Shown here: piece after piece, positions 40,991-54,247 of the stretch
How positions within the stretch are numbered: position 1 is the first letter of the stretch
Layout: each line of letters opens with the position of its first letter
Origin: Ophiura sarsii
Taxonomy: Eukaryota > Echinodermata > Ophiuroidea > Amphilepidida > Ophiuridae
DNA: 64,000 nt
Direction: 5' to 3'
NCBI GenBank assembly: GCA_035610835.1
Contig: CM069442.1
Span: 6,670,444 to 6,734,443, forward strand
The notes under the pieces: generated by a model
What the model saw: only the letters and a program-made list of their open reading frames with translations
The model's database searches: none
Told to the model about the DNA's origin: nothing
Program-made: the position numbers and the translations under genes

Positions 40991-41759
40991 GGGGCATTGA
41001 ACAGAGCATTCAATTTCAGGAACTATTGGTTCTGATGTGCCTATGGCAAATTGAGAGTGAACTCAAACATTTACACCTTTAGAAATCTGAGAGCAAAAAT
41101 GTACCATTATTTTATATCAGGATCGGTATAAAAAACACACTAATTGTATGTTTCGACAACAAGCTTTTCTCGTTATTATATCAATATAATATGTTGAGAA
41201 AGTCTTTCTTTATGACCTAAGAATGTCATTTACATACAGTAACCATAGGACAGTGTTTTCTAACTGCTTCCAGTCAGTAGTTCATCACTCCACTCAACAT
41301 GTATTGATAAATAAAGAAGCTTGTTGTTTTATAAACATACACAGTTTTGCATTTTATATCTGATCAGCTTCATGAACCTTATTCCAAACCTCATTCTAGA
41401 TGATCATCATTCTATAAACAGAGATGAACGTTCTGTTTAATAGGTAAGTTATCTTAGTTGTTATGGAGTGTACACCTATATATATATATTGAACGGTCTG
41501 TTTTGTTATTGCCTTCAAGAAGGAACTCAAGACATACTTGTTCCCCCTCCGGGGGGGGGGCAGTCAGGTATAATGTTGTATTCATCCGCGTGAACGAAAA
41601 CACAGAATATGGGTGCTTTTTTCAAACACATCGCGGGTCCACGCGAACCCGTGCTAAGGGTATCAAAATCGCCAATTTCAGAGAATAAGGGTGTCTTTTT
41701 CAACATGAATCCACGATAAGGGTTGCTTGGGGTGATAGTCATGTGTCATCAATGCAAAT

Positions 41760-42090
41760 CAGTTTTTTGGCATCAAAGTATTACTTAGGCATATACTAAC
41801 TACCATCTGAAACAGTTTACCAACATTCGCCGTTTATCATATAATATTTCATGATTTTCTTAGTTTCGATATCATCATATCGAAACTAGGTGCTGAATTC
41901 GGAAGTTATTCTATCGTTTTACATACGGCCTTTCTCGGCAAATCACAACCCGGAAGTGCCGTTATTTGCTTATTTGGCTTGAAGACGATGTTGAAATAGT
42001 ATGACATTTTGGATTTGGGCTATGTTGATGATTATCTTTACGTTATTTGCTCATTTAGTATATCGATACATCTCTCAATGCCCCTTTAAA
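41760..42090. mobile_element. 385-bp MITE, TTAA-type, copy 3 (left end missing)
   Basis: Starts at GGCATCAAAGTATTACTTAG, matching position about 80 of copy 1, and ends CATCTCTCAATGCCCCTTTA. The truncation coincides with the right boundary of duplicated segment A. Confidence 0.85.
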
Positions 42091-42599
42091 ATTTGAAACA
42101 CGATTTATACCTGTTGACTGTGTTCGAAAATTGAATTTTAATATATTAATATCTTATTCGGTATATCAGTGAGATGGTACGATGTTCATTATGAAAGTTA
42201 ATAACATTAATAGGCCTAAACAATCAGGTATTCATATTCATTTATTCATGATCTATCATGCATTCAGGGCTATACGATATGTGCACTATGTGACCGTTCC
42301 CTAAATGTCTTTCGATTTTATTCTTCTTTGATGTGATTATAGCTGTAGACAATCCTGAAAAGCAAGCAAAATTTCATTGGATTTGTTCATATAATAACAG
42401 ATTTATGGGCCGAAAACTGAAATTAGATGATTATCTTAAGCGTTTTTATACACAATCATAGAAAAAATGTGTTCGAACACTGACACTAATTGCCATGCTT
42501 ATTGGACCATAACAGGCAAGCTATTTGAGTCACGTGAAAATCAAAACTTGTTTCTGGTAGCCTGAAGTATCCCCTTACTCATATCCTGACCTGATTTAC

Positions 42600-43368
42600 C
42601 AACAACAGCTGGGTATGTTTGTCGACTATTGTGATGCCAATTACCTTGAGCTTAACGTTTCCAAGACCAAGGAAATGCTTATTGACTTCAGAACTTCAAG
42701 TACTGCTCCCTTGCCCATTGTTCTGAAGGGAGGTAATGTCGAGCGCGTGTCATCATATAAGTATCTTGGTATTGAAATTGACGACAAACTTGCTTGGCAC
42801 ACCTTTATTGACTCCCTAGTTAAAAAACTAAATTCCAGAATGTACTGTCTCAGAAAATTGAATTTCTTTAGAGTTGATGTTAAGATCCTTGCCTTGTTTT
42901 ACGATTCCGTTGTTGAAAGTGTTTGGAGGTACTGCTTATTATGTTGGGGAGGGAATGTTTCAAAGGGTGATAAAGACAGGGTTGGTAGAGTTGTGAAGGA
43001 AGCGGGAAGGATAATAGGTTTGTCACGGCAGGACTTCGAGACCCTGTACACCGATCTCCTGGGCAAGAAGCTGACCGATGTGATGGATGATGTTAACCAT
43101 CCTCTTTACGAGCGGTTATCCAGTCACCTGATCGGCCGATCGGGTCGTATGTGCGTGCCCCCTGCCATGACAAACCGCTATCTTTCCTCCTTTGTTCCAC
43201 AAGCAATTGCTTTTCATAATTCACATTATAAACGGGGGGATATTTAAGTTGGTGGTCTTGTTTTGTATATATATTATTGTGTGTATTGTGTTTATGTATG
43301 AGCACTCTCATGAGTTGAATTTCCCTGTTTGGGATTAATAAAGTTTAAATGAATGAATGAATGAATCC
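42600..43368 (+). mobile_element. 5'-truncated LINE, reverse transcriptase C-terminus
   Basis: The open frame 42615-43247 (210 residues) reads DYCDANYLELNVSKTKEMLI, YKYLGIEIDDKLAWH, LNSRMYCLRKLNFF and SVWRYCLLCWGGN, typical of the region after the catalytic YADD motif in non-LTR reverse transcriptases that are common in fish and invertebrates. The 3' UTR has AATAAAG and a GAAT repeat tail (43,350-43,367). The frame is intact to its stop. Catalytic residues are upstream of the truncation and missing. Confidence 0.9.
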
Positions 43369-43372
43369 CTCC

Positions 43373-43457
43373 CCTTCCCGACCGATCAATGTTGCGAGGC
43401 CATGTGCTGATGGTGGACAAATTGTGGGATTCAACATTGATCAGGGGGGGGAAGGGG
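43373..43457. mobile_element. Miniature inverted-repeat element (85 bp)
   Basis: CCCCTTCCCGACCGATCAAT followed by GTTG at the left is the inverse of CAACATTGATCAGGGGGG then GAAGGGG at the right. It lies immediately after the LINE tail. Confidence 0.65.
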
Positions 43458-43919
43458 AATACTTTACATTACACCTACAAAGTGTTCAAACACTTTTTTC
43501 TAACATTGTAGTCAGGGAGGGGCAGGTTTGATTCCAAGTGCTCGTAAGGGCAGTTCCCCCTGTAATTAGTTCATTTTGTTCTCTCTGATAGATCTATTAC
43601 AAACATCACCCTATGAGTGAGTTATGGATAAACAAGTTTATTGTGGTGTCATTCCTCGTTATTCCCTTGAAACAAGCTTTGTGCAGTAATACCGTAATAG
43701 GTTTAGTGTGGTCGCATTAAACAAATCCACAGTGGTTCCACTCCCCCGGCTTTCCCATTAAACTGGCTTAGGATGGTCTTGTGTATCAACAGAACTTCTA
43801 AATATAAAGAAACCTGACCACACATTTCTCCCCAGATAGCATCCTGGATCTAAATAATCCTTATCATAACATCAGAGGATGCGGGTCTAGAATACCATAA
43901 GGCAAATATAAATACATTG

Positions 43920-44205
43920 TTGTATAGCCCTCAAGTGCTAAAAATCTTAAAGTCATGTCATTGGTCGATTTTCCTTATTTTTTTCTCTTCCTTTTCCCTG
44001 ACAAGTATTACTGACAAACCGTGGTTCATGCATGACAAGACAAAATTGGTAAATGTCAATTTGACTAATGTTTCTAGTATGATAATAGTTTAAAAGCTAT
44101 CTATTCAAGCAAACTTATTCATTTCAAGCAGAAAATAGTAATATTTTGACAAATTGGGTAAAATTTAAATCTTAAAAATTAAAAATAAATAAAATAAATT
44201 GTAAC
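43920..44205. mobile_element. MITE ending in TTGCCCTC/GAGGGCAA, copy 2 (decayed ends)
   Basis: Blocks CAAGTGCTAAAAATCTTAAA, TTACTGACAAACC, GTTCATGCATGACAAGACAA and TTTGACAAATTGGGTAAAAT follow those of 23,940-24,255 in order. Confidence 0.75.
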
Positions 44206-45138
44206 CCTGGGGACTCGAGACCGGTCTCTATAGTCCAAGTCCAGATTTGAGTACTCCATCACTGCAGTGTACAGGCCTTTAGGTTCATGATTGGTTTCAT
44301 AGGTGTACAAATACTATACCAACATATATACATAGTGCAAGGTCTACCACATTGCAATGTTTAGCCCAATTGGGTGCAAAACGGTAGTATTTCATGTATG
44401 TCTTTGTTTTATAATACTCAGATGTAACACAACAGTGTTTCATGTGTGCTAAAACCTTACGATTTCTACCCATTTGAAAATGAACAAGATATAGTCTGCA
44501 AATTGTGAAATGTTTCTTGGACACAATTCAGCGATGTTTTCTGTCGGGCAATAATTCATTAAGTATGTTTGTGAAAGCTGTATATGCAAGTCATAGTCAT
44601 GAATCCTCTATAAATATGACACCATAAAAATAACTTATATTATAACCAGCAGTAGCAACTGCTCTCTCTCTCCTATTTCAAGTGACTCGGGTTTAAATGT
44701 TTACTTAAGAGCTGTGAATTCTGGGTTGTCTTTGACACTTTACAACTCATACTCAAATCCAGCTAATGTCCGCTCCTCCTAATTCAATTGGCAAGCGTGC
44801 ATGGCAAACATTAAGGCCAGGATTACGGCGCGATCTCTCCTTAATATCACAAACACAGCGGCGGTCTGTGCCTAACCAATTACCAGATTGAGCCTGTGTT
44901 ATTTTTAGGCCGGCAGGCAGCCGAAGGGCAGTCCGGGACTTCGTCCATGGCAAAGCAAGCAAGTACCTAAAAGATATATCGCAAAGATCCTGCTCGCTTC
45001 CGCCGCTGGTTAACTTAATTTTCCAGTCGGTGCAAGGCACACGCTATAGTCTGTCCGTTTTTGAATAGACAGGATTGTTAACATTGAACAAATAGATACT
45101 ATGCAAAAGCAATTTACAGCAAGTGAACCGGGTGTGGT

Positions 45139-45290
45139 CAGGGGTTTAAAAGCTATGAGGGCTATTTTGAGCAAATTCTACCAAAATTAGCCCTTTTAGT
45201 ACATTTTACTATAGGCCAACATTTTCTCAGGGGGCTATTTTGTGAAAACTGGGGGCTATTCAACCTTTGCCCCATGTATTTTGAGCCCTA
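45139..45290. mobile_element. Short hAT-like element (152 bp)
   Basis: CAGGGGTTTAAAAG at the left and ATTTTGAGCCCTA at the right; flanked by GGTGTGGT and GGTGTGGC, 7 of 8 bases identical. The interior repeats GGGCTATTTTG. Confidence 0.6.
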
Positions 45291-46081
45291 GGTGTGGCAT
45301 TTTAACGAAGTGTGTTGGTAGATTTTATTGTAAAGATGTTACAAGGATCTATTGCTCTAATTGGGTCCAGGTTTATTTTAAAAGGAAAATTTATATATTA
45401 CTTGTTGGATTTCTTTTTTCAAGAGAAAAGTGGTAAGATGAAAAACAAACACCTTGCAAATTAGTGAAAATTTGACCGTCACAATCGCCATACTTATGGT
45501 AATTATAGTAATTGAGATTTCTATCCTCAGTCGCCCCATTTCCTTTTAAAGGAAATGTTATATTATTTTGAAACCCAGAAGGAGGAATGTAGTGCTATAC
45601 CCTGACAGCTGCTGACTATTGGTAAATCGACCAAAAACATGATTTTGACAAGAGACCTGTTACCTGTTGTGCCTCTGCTTGGTATAGTTTGTGGTAAACA
45701 AAATCACAAACAATTCTTGCCTTTTTTCAACCAAACAGACTATAAGACTTGGGAGGCTGCCTTGTCAGGCTACTCAACGCAAATTCCCAGGGGGGTCTTT
45801 TACAAATAACTGTCTTCCTATATGGTAATTCATAACGCGTAATTCAATTAGACATTTGTCTAATCGTCTGAGTACAAACTGGTGTTTTGTTGTTGCTGGT
45901 GTTGAAACGCTTGAGAGAGACGCAATTATCGTGTATTATACATAGAGGTGATGCGTGTCGGCTAATTTTTCCTCCTGTAGTTTATTACAAATTGCCGGCG
46001 AATGGAAAGTCAATTTTAGGGTGTTAAATTATGGCTCATATCCGACCTCAACAAGCTCAATTAGATTTGGATTCAGGTTGT

Positions 46082-46356
46082 ACCCATAATGCTCTGCTGT
46101 AGTGTTTTAGAAAGTGATGTTTTAGTATTGTAATAGTTCAATAATAGGGACAAGGCCTTCTGACCTAGATTTAGATGTGACTTATAGCGAGCCAAACTCG
46201 GTGTCACCTCAAGTTTTGGACCCATAATGCTCTGCTGTAGTTTTTTAGAAGGTGATGTTTTAGTATTGTAATAGTTCAATAATAGGGACAAGGCCTTCTG
46301 ACCTAGATTTAGATGTGACTTATAGCGAGTGAAACTCAGTGTCACCTCAAGTTTTT
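46082..46356. repeat. Tandem duplication, 138-bp unit, two copies
   Basis: ACCCATAATGCTCTGCTGTA starts at 46,082 and 46,220 and both units run to GGTGTCACCTCAAG or CAGTGTCACCTCAAG with few differences. No exon or splice site is involved. Confidence 0.95.
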
Positions 46357-46384
46357 GGTGATGTCATCAGCTCGTATTCTATAG

Positions 46385-46580
46385 TTTGATATTGCCGAGC
46401 CCCTTACAGCACTGAATTATTACCGAAGGGTGTAGGTACACATGAACGCAACAAGCGCACTGTGCATCAGCTGTGTGACGCGTGTGTTTGGCCAAAAATC
46501 GTGTGCATTCGTTTGGATTGCTGTTGCATGCGGAGAGATAATAACCGCATATTTCTCGCCAATTTGGAACTGCTTAAACT
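46385..46580 (+). mobile_element. 210-bp MITE family with AATTGGCGA ends, copy 3
   Basis: Left part decayed; GCAACAAGCGCACTGTGCAT, GCGGAGAGATAATAA and the right end CTCGCCAATTTGGAACTG followed by CTTAAACTGTAG are clear. Confidence 0.8.
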
Positions 46581-47051
46581 GTAGCGACATAATCGTAACT
46601 CTAATGTGATGTTGGTATCACCGCACAGTCACAAAGAAAGATGGCATCGGTGCAGAAAATGCTGGCCTATGACTTGAATGCACAATGAAATCACCATCCC
46701 TAACTTGAGGTGACTTAGAGTAAGACTATTTGTTCGCAAATGCCATCACAATGAAGTACACCCGCAATATCACGATGTCTTTACTAGAATACGCGCTCAT
46801 GTCATCTCCCAACTTTAAGTGACACAATGGATAATGCTGTGATTAGTCTTTGATCGCACCAATAAACTACAATGCGCCCAATAATGACCTATGCCCTCTA
46901 GAATATGCCAAGATTCTGTCTTTGATCGCATGAGAATGTACAGCAACTAACTACAATGCGCCCAATAATTATCTCGGCCTTTTAGAATATGCTGAGATTT
47001 CGTCTTTGACCACAGTAGAACATACAGCAGGGCATTACAATAACGCGCCTA

Positions 47052-47265
47052 GAGTGTGATCAGCTCCAAATTGGCGAAGCCTCTTTACAGCAGCAATTAA
47101 ATACAGAAGGATGTGGGGTGCGCATAAAGGCAACAAAGCATCTTGTGCAAAAACTGTGTGAGTGTGGCCAAAATCATGCACCTACGCTTAGATTACTTTT
47201 GAGAGCGGAGAGAGATAAAAAAGAATATTTCTCGCCAATTTTGAACTGATTAAACTGTAGTAATA
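47052..47265 (+). mobile_element. 210-bp MITE family with AATTGGCGA ends, copy 4
   Basis: GTGTGATCAGCTCCAAATTG at the left and CTCGCCAATTTTGAACTGAT at the right with ACAGCAGCAATTAAATACAG between; both ends present. Confidence 0.85.
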
Positions 47266-48316
47266 ATCTGTCTTCTCAGTTATGCTCAGATATCACATTC
47301 ATACTTCAGATTGGGTGAGTTATAAAGTGAACATGAATTTAATAGTCTATGATTTGTTATCCAAGTATGTTGTTACCATGGTGAAATGATATCTGACAGG
47401 TGTCATGGCCGCCGAAACCTCTGGGAGGGCGCTATGTCACGTCTGCGAAGTGCAACTTTCATCAGTTTTGATGATTTCATTTCTGATATGTTGTCAGCAC
47501 TTGTTATTTGTCAAGTCAATTCCCAAAGTGTTATGTGGCAATGGGGAAAGAGGAGGCAATTGGGAAATGGAACAAATTAATAGGTTTTAACTGGCTAATC
47601 AGTGACATACACACCACCCCAATATTAGCAGGTTTTTTTTTGTGTATTGGCCAATTCTTCAAGTGTGTTGGGGCTGTCAATAAAAAAATAATTCTTTATT
47701 CAATGAAACATATAATTATACAATAACTTCAATATTTACAATCGATTAAAAATCCCATCGACAGTATTTAAGACTAATCATAGTAGATCAAATGCTATAC
47801 ATACATATACCGGTAATATATACACGACATACATAATTGTTACAGTGAAATCAGTCTATGAAGACGTTGTTCTTTCTCAAATAGGAATAAAAGATTTGTG
47901 TGGTTACCCATATCTATACTTGCTTATGCACAGTTTGCCAACAGCAATGATGTAGTTACTAAATGTTGAATCCTTATGATCATAAATGTTATTGTGATAG
48001 TTGAATTTCAATGGTTAATACAAAATGTGTAGATAGTTTACGCAAAATGACTTGACTCTGTCAACAGAGATGGGTGTAGTGAGTATCCATGTAGCGATGA
48101 ATAAGGGACTACTACAAAGGGATTTGTACTCCGCCTATTTTACATTCAATACAGTTGGTGCATGACATCCAATTCATAGCATATGTTATTAAAGACATTT
48201 ATCACGAAACAAGTGTCTTCTTTCTGAAAATATTAAACACAGTTACATACTCCCTACAAGATAGCTGCTAGTCCAGAATATGGATAACTATTATATCTGT
48301 AGTGTAAGATGATTGA

Positions 48317-48577
48317 CTTAGGCCAACAAAATTTAATACTTTGTCTCGGCCCGCAAGCATTGCTTTTAAAATGGATTTTCGCGTGTTTTTTTATCATTGA
48401 TCATATCTGATTAATTTTATTAAAAAGAAAAAAAAGCAGAACTATTGACTATATTATTATTTTTATAAAAATTAAAATTAAAAAAAAGCACATATTTTGG
48501 TAAAAAAAAAAATTGCATTGCACATAGCTTTTAGACAAAAGGTGCTGAGACAAAGTATTTAATTTGATTGGCCTTAA
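48317..48577. mobile_element. MITE with TTTGTCTC-containing ends
   Basis: TTAGGCCAACAAAATTTAAT then ACTTTGTCTCGG at the left is the inverse of CTGAGACAAAGTATTTAATT followed by TGATTGGCCTTA at the right. A-rich interior. Confidence 0.75.
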
Positions 48578-49294
48578 ATAAGTGCAAACACTTTATTACA
48601 GAATGTAACTATTAATCCTTTAATCCTTTATCGGAAGATTTTGCGCTAGGGTAATTCGGTGCAGTTTTACACCACCATAGATAAATCAGGGTTGATATGA
48701 TCTCCGATTAAATTTGCAATCATCATTATAGGTAATAATTTCATCAAATTTCTAAGGATAATTGCTCAGTTGGTCTGCATCATGCGTATCATTATTAGCT
48801 CACAAAATTTCAAAACTTATTATTAACTATCTTGATCAATCTTTCATAAGTATAATACAACTCAGGAATGTTTGAACGTGATTGTAATACATGTGGGATC
48901 AAACTCTATCATCCAACAAAATCATGTTTTCTTGGATGCCCTGTAGAATACAGGAAGACTCCTGCTTACTTTAAAAAAACAAATCTGAACTAATCGGTAA
49001 CATAATACGGCATGGAAGTGCGCTCACAAATCTTAACTTTTCCTGGGTCTGTCCTCTACAATCAAAGGAGTTAATGCAATTAAACAATGGAACAATATGT
49101 TACTGTTTACAACAAGGCTGTGGCAAATAAACGACACGTAACGTCATCTTTGTCCGTAATGCACCAGGGAAACGATTCGATGCATTTATATCAATGCAGG
49201 AAGTGTGTCAAATCAAACATGTGTGTCTGGGTAGAAAAAATGTTTGATGTAAATTAAAGTATATTATTACATTTAATTCAGTATTCAAGATAAG

Positions 49295-49540
49295 CTTAAC
49301 CCTTTCCAGGCGACAGGCGGCTGCAGACGACATTCCAAAATTTTACAAAATGTTTCAAAAATGTCAAAATTATTTAATTTCATCACCATATTTGAAATCA
49401 CCATCATACATGAGAAATACATTGCAATAAGTACAAATATTCCTAGTATTGGTTCATTAAATCTTGAGATAGACTTTTGAAAGTTTCTTAAAAATCTGTT
49501 CTGTATATTATGGTAACATAATAGCAGCGTGGAAAGTGTT
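49295..49540 (-). mobile_element. 250-bp MITE family, copy 9
   Basis: Reverse orientation: CTTAACCCTTTCCAGGCGAC at the left and AGCAGCGTGGAAAGTGTT at the right; CTGCAGACGACATTCC is present near the left end. Confidence 0.85.
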
Positions 49541-49650
49541 CAGGTGTCATGGTAGGTTTTGAATAACGTCCAATTGAAGTGAAAATCATGATAACATCAA
49601 TAGTATATCAGGGTGTTGCTATAAAAAAGTAGAATTTGCACTCTCTAGAG

Positions 49651-50101
49651 CAGGGCTTCTCAAATGGTGGAGCGCGCGCCACTTGTGGCGCATTGCATCA
49701 GTCCGAGTGGCGCACAGATGGACGCATGAAGAAAGAAGAAAAAAAAAGAAGAAAAAAAGAAGAAAAAAGAAAAAGAAGAAGAAATATATCCCCAACTTCA
49801 ACCAGATCGCAAGAAGCATGAAGATCCACTTCAGCCACCAACTGCAGTGGGGTCAGTCATGATTATCACTACATTTGCTACCATTTTTTGTATTACCATC
49901 AATATCTCTTTATTTCTTGTACCATATTGCATGCAAATATAAAGCTCTCCTTAGCCTCTTCGCTCCCTGGACCCCACCAGGTGCCCTTAGGCGGGCCCGT
50001 GGACCCCATCCATTATTCGCTACGCTCGCAGGGATAGTGGCGCTTCTAGATCACTAACATCTCAAAAGTGGTGCTTCACAAAATCTAATTGAGAAGGCCT
50101 G
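49651..50101. mobile_element. hAT-like non-autonomous transposon (451 bp)
   Basis: CAGGGCTTCTCAAA at the left and AATTGAGAAGGCCTG at the right are hAT-type ends. Flanks CTCTAGAG (49,643-49,650) and TTCTAGAG (50,102-50,109) agree at 7 of 8 bases. A purine tract (GAAGAAAAAA...) occupies 49,727-49,780. No transposase. Confidence 0.87.
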
Positions 50102-50699
50102 TTCTAGAGTATAGAGATCACAGAACATAAAAACTTGAGGTTTATCCAATACTTACCAGATGGGCGCATCTTTAACTATTTTAAAGCCTGAAAATGACTT
50201 TCCTATGATCTCGCTTACCGGTAGTATAAAACCCTGTATGTGATCGTGATTCTCCATAAAGCTTTCTCTATAATTTCTTCAAGTCTAGTAGCGGTATAAA
50301 CAATAATTGATTCAACTTCCGTCTGTGGACGACGTCCGCTCAGTACACAACAGCAAAAGCGGAATCGCTTTGAAAATAAACAAGTCGTCTACATAGCGTT
50401 ATAGTCTTCCGTTACCGCACATATCATTTTATCGACCGAACAATTCAGTTGACTAAAAATTATCAATTCCCCATGAGGGCATTCTGCTTTCTGTTCTATG
50501 GATGAAGTGAGTTCAGCATGAGAGAGAACGTTTCCTAGGCTACTCAACGATGGCATAAACTACCACAAACAGTATGTAACCTTATTTAATTTTGTTGAGA
50601 TTCGAGAACCGACTAGCCTATTATTAAGATTTATTTTATGTTTAATGTTATCAAAATTGTACACATATTTTCATGAGTTCATAAAACAAACGGACTGCT

Positions 50700-51140
50700 C
50701 TTTATTTGTGAAATAGGTTGGACTATTGAGTATTGAGTTCAAGATCCTGACTATTGTATATAAATGTTTCAATGATGGCGCGCCTTCTTATCTTAAGGAC
50801 CTTACTAGTACTTAAGTACCTAAAAGAAGTGGTCTTCGTTCTGCCTCTGACACTCGTATTCTCACTGTACCTAAAACTCGTCTCACTACCGCCAAGAAAG
50901 GATTTTATGCCTCCGGCCCATTATTGTGGAATAATTTACCGCGTCATTATAGGCATGCCTCATCACTGACTCAATTTAAGAAGATGTTAAAAACTCACTT
51001 ATTCCACCGTCATAGTGCAAGTGATGCTTAACACTGTTAATTTTAATTTTATGTTTTAATTTTGTTAAGCGCTGTGGTACCATTGTATAATGTGTAAGAG
51101 CGCTATATAAATGCTCATTGTTATGTTATGTTATGTTACT
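50700..51140 (+). mobile_element. LINE 3' end, CR1/L2-like
   Basis: Translation in one frame gives FKILTIVYKCFNDGAPSYLK, a stop, then KTRLTTAKKGFYASGPLLWN, NLPRHYRHASSLTQFKKMLK and THLFHRH, the usual C-terminus of CR1/L2-type reverse transcriptases. The 3' UTR reads AAGCGCTGTGGTACCATTG and ends in a TTATG repeat. One stop codon shows it is dead. Confidence 0.88.
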
Positions 51141-51143
51141 ATA

Positions 51144-51176
51144 ATCCTACTATTTAGGCACGCCTAAATAGTAGGA
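51144..51176. other. Perfect short palindrome
   Basis: CCTACTATTTAGGC and GCCTAAATAGTAGG with a 2-base centre, immediately after the LINE tail. It may be a folded solo element; function unknown. Confidence 0.8.
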
Positions 51177-51499
51177 GGCTTACAGTCTACATATCAACTC
51201 CCGGGGCAATAGTTCACCCCATCTCCCTTATGAGCAGACCATTATTTGTATGCGATAGGGGGATCAACCTGGAGTAATTTCAATCTGCTGATTCAAGATT
51301 TTGTTTAGGAATTTATCATTGTAGAGTTACCTGATCATAGCAGATACACTCTTCTTGTAATTATATCTATTGATTAACCCTCCTGTACACTACAAAACAC
51401 GACAGTGCTACAATATTGTACCGCGCGGCGGCCCCATCAATCTTGTGCCATGCTTAGCGCGTGGTTCAACTGGTTAAAAATACTTTTAAGTTTTTTGAA

Positions 51500-51660
51500 C
51501 CTCCCCCGTGTAGCTCAGTCGTCAGAGCATCAGACTTGCACGCACGCGGACCGAGTTCGATTCACGGCGCGTGCGGAGACTGATTTTTCCCTCAAATTTG
51601 ACCCGTTTTTCTCCACGGATAGTTTAATTCACAAAAATACGACCGGGGAGTTAGGGTAAA
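51500..51660 (+). mobile_element. tRNA-Lys-like SINE, copy 2
   Basis: GTGTAGCTCAGTCGTCAGAG followed by CATCAGACTTGC is an A-box/D-arm region close to tRNA-Lys, and CCGAGTTCGATTC is the B box. The body from GACTGATTTTTCCCTCAAAT to GGGGAGTTAGGG matches 35,415-35,580 in reverse. Not a tRNA gene: no proper anticodon or acceptor stems. Confidence 0.87.
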
Positions 51661-54247
51661 GGGCAACCCTAAATGCAGGCGGAGTTGGATGTTGTTGATC
51701 TCAGTGTAAATTAGAAACAGCATCAGGCAGTGTAGTTGTAAAAGATTATATGAATAGGAGTCAATCGCACATTTGTAGCAAATTTGTAGCAAATTTGGAA
51801 GAAGTTGGTCGGTTAAACAAAAGCCTTTCTAACATGAGTGCTGTGCTATGACACCATCACCAATGACTATGACAGGGAAAGTTGACAAGAACAGAAGATC
51901 ACCTGGCGAGATTATACACTTTACAGGGATTACCTATTTACATTTTTATAGTTTTCAAATCTGCACAAGGCAATATAAATATACATAAAGCAAAGTGTAT
52001 CAATTATAAATGTTACTGTTTAAGTCAAATTATTGTTAATGTTGCTGATATCAAATATCATAGATTGTCAAGATGTAAGTGCTCTAGCCTAGATTAAATA
52101 ACATTCATACACTCTATGTAGTGTTGAACCAATCAGGAAGCAAGAATTACAAATACGCAGAGTGCATTGAAAGTGTCCACTGCACTCCGCGTGTGCGCCG
52201 TTCAAATCACGCAGTGCGCGTTTTGTTTTGATTCGTTGTTCAAGATTCGCGGGTTCGCCGATTTTCATTGCGGGTGTTAGCAAACTTGTTAAAGTGTTTT
52301 TAGTCGTTTTACATAGATCAAAATTATGCTTAAATTGTGAATTTTTATTTGTATAGTGTCGTGTATGAATTAGGTCAATGCATGCGTATGTTTTGTTTCT
52401 CGAAAATTAGAAAAATCAATGCACTTGCGCAAATGTTGATATGCTCACAATAGCACTCCCCCTTCGGGGTCGTGCCATTATTCACACATCAACATCAGCG
52501 CGCGTGCATTGATTTGTCTAATTTCTCTCGAAACAACACATACGCATTTATTGACCTATAAACAACGTTTTATAATTTTTTTCTTCTTCAAATATTATTA
52601 CGAAGTATAGTTCATATAATAACCTATAAACATTAAAAGATGTAGATGTACTTCATGGAGGAAATGATAAATCTACAAAATTACCAATACCACACGATGA
52701 AAAGTGTGATTTTCATTTTCTACTAGCATTTTTTGTTTTGTTATTCTGCTTTCAAGATAAATGGTCAAGAGATGTCACATGTATCAAAGGTTACGTGTCC
52801 TAAAAAGCTTAATTCTACCAACACAGATACACTTGCATGCTAATACAAAACGACTTATCTGATCAATAGATTGACATTGAAAGAAGTGTATATCATGGAC
52901 ACTGATGATATTATGATTTGGTATAATTGATTTTAATGTTAACATTTCTATAGAAATTAAATAAAATCTAATCTTTGTTGGGGGTAACAATGGCGTGGTC
53001 ATATCAAAAGCTTTATCTCAGGTGTTGTATGCTAGTAGCACCTTACAGATACTTTTCTGTTTATAATTTTGATTGTACCTACTTAAGAAAATGTACAATA
53101 CAAGTGGATGTTCTTTTTTATAGGTGTATATGAAATATTATGTTATCATATCATATAGTGCACTTTGATCTGAATATTTATATTTGCTTATTATTGAGCA
53201 AATAGGCATGAGACCTATATGCCCTGTGGGTTCCCATCCCACATCATATATTACTAAATGACACGGGAAAGGGGGTACTTTTTCACAGATAACAGAAATG
53301 GCTGCATATTAAAATGATATCAAGGTACCAGCCATGGGTCGTTAAGATTGATTATCAAAATTTAGATCTACTCTTGAAATGTTTAAACAGTCATTTTAGT
53401 TTTGAATCAATATTATGTCCTCATTGTTGCATAAAAATACCTTATTTGGCAAAGTGTACTTGAATTTGTAAGAGCTGATACATCAAAACTGATTGGTATG
53501 GTTTTTGTATATTTATGCATAATCGAATATCCATTATTACCCATTATAAAATGTGAGTAGCACCCCTGTTAAGATTACCTGTACTATGTGAGCGTCCTGT
53601 AGCAGCATGCATACTTATTTGTTCATATTTTCCCAAGCAACAAGCGCCATTTTAGTTGTTAGTCATCGCTATGTAGATATGAGTGTATAAGGTAAGGTAA
53701 TTGATTAATTGTAAAATTATAGCTAAACATAAAAAAGAGTAAGAAATGTCAAGATAAAATATAGAGGTTTTGATTTAAGTTGTAGTAATTAATTAATTAA
53801 CGACATGTAGGTATACACATACTATTTTGTGGATAAGCAGTTTCCATTCAGCATTTACATTTAGTTAATAATATTCTTTAACATATTGTGCGATTTGCCA
53901 AATGAACACTGCCGATATTCCCTCAAATTAGTAAAGTGTAATAACACTATCATACATAAAATATCAAACACACCTAAAAGCATGAGTGCTATAACGGTTG
54001 GTTGGTTGTTTTGAGAGAAAATAGATCATCTGGTTCAATGCAGTGGTTCACAATAAAAGCCTGGAACTCTCAGGCATTGTTACACCTCTCATTAACAATT
54101 AATGCCACAAACTTATGGTCTCATTTTAAAAATGTAATATCAGACTATATGTCAAAGAACTTTCGTAATTAGTATCGGTCCCAACCTTTGATGAGTGCAG
54201 GCTGTTTTGCTCTGATGTAAATGGTCTCCTTAGAACCTCTCTTGAAC

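Larger units (their letters stand above)
38902..41752. repeat. Duplicated segment, copy A (partner 58,798-62,576)
   Basis: From GCCAGTGCTCT and CAATCTAATTGTGTTATGCA to GAATAAGGGTGTCTTTTTCA and ATAAGGGTTGCTTGGGG the order is the same as in copy B, about 20 kb away in direct orientation, with high identity outside insertions. Copy A carries an extra poly-G element (39,118-39,536) and a longer G-rich tandem array; copy B carries a 1.45-kb transposon. A further shared 40-bp stretch (CACCATGGTTGAATCGACCA) lies upstream of each. Confidence 0.92.

Noticed and set aside
40757..41082. Gly/Trp/Arg repeat ORFs
   Set aside because: Translation of the 17-bp G-rich array; unit number differs between the two duplicated copies.
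51510..51590. A functional tRNA gene
   Set aside because: A and B boxes are present but the anticodon arm and acceptor stem do not form; the sequence is the head of a SINE.
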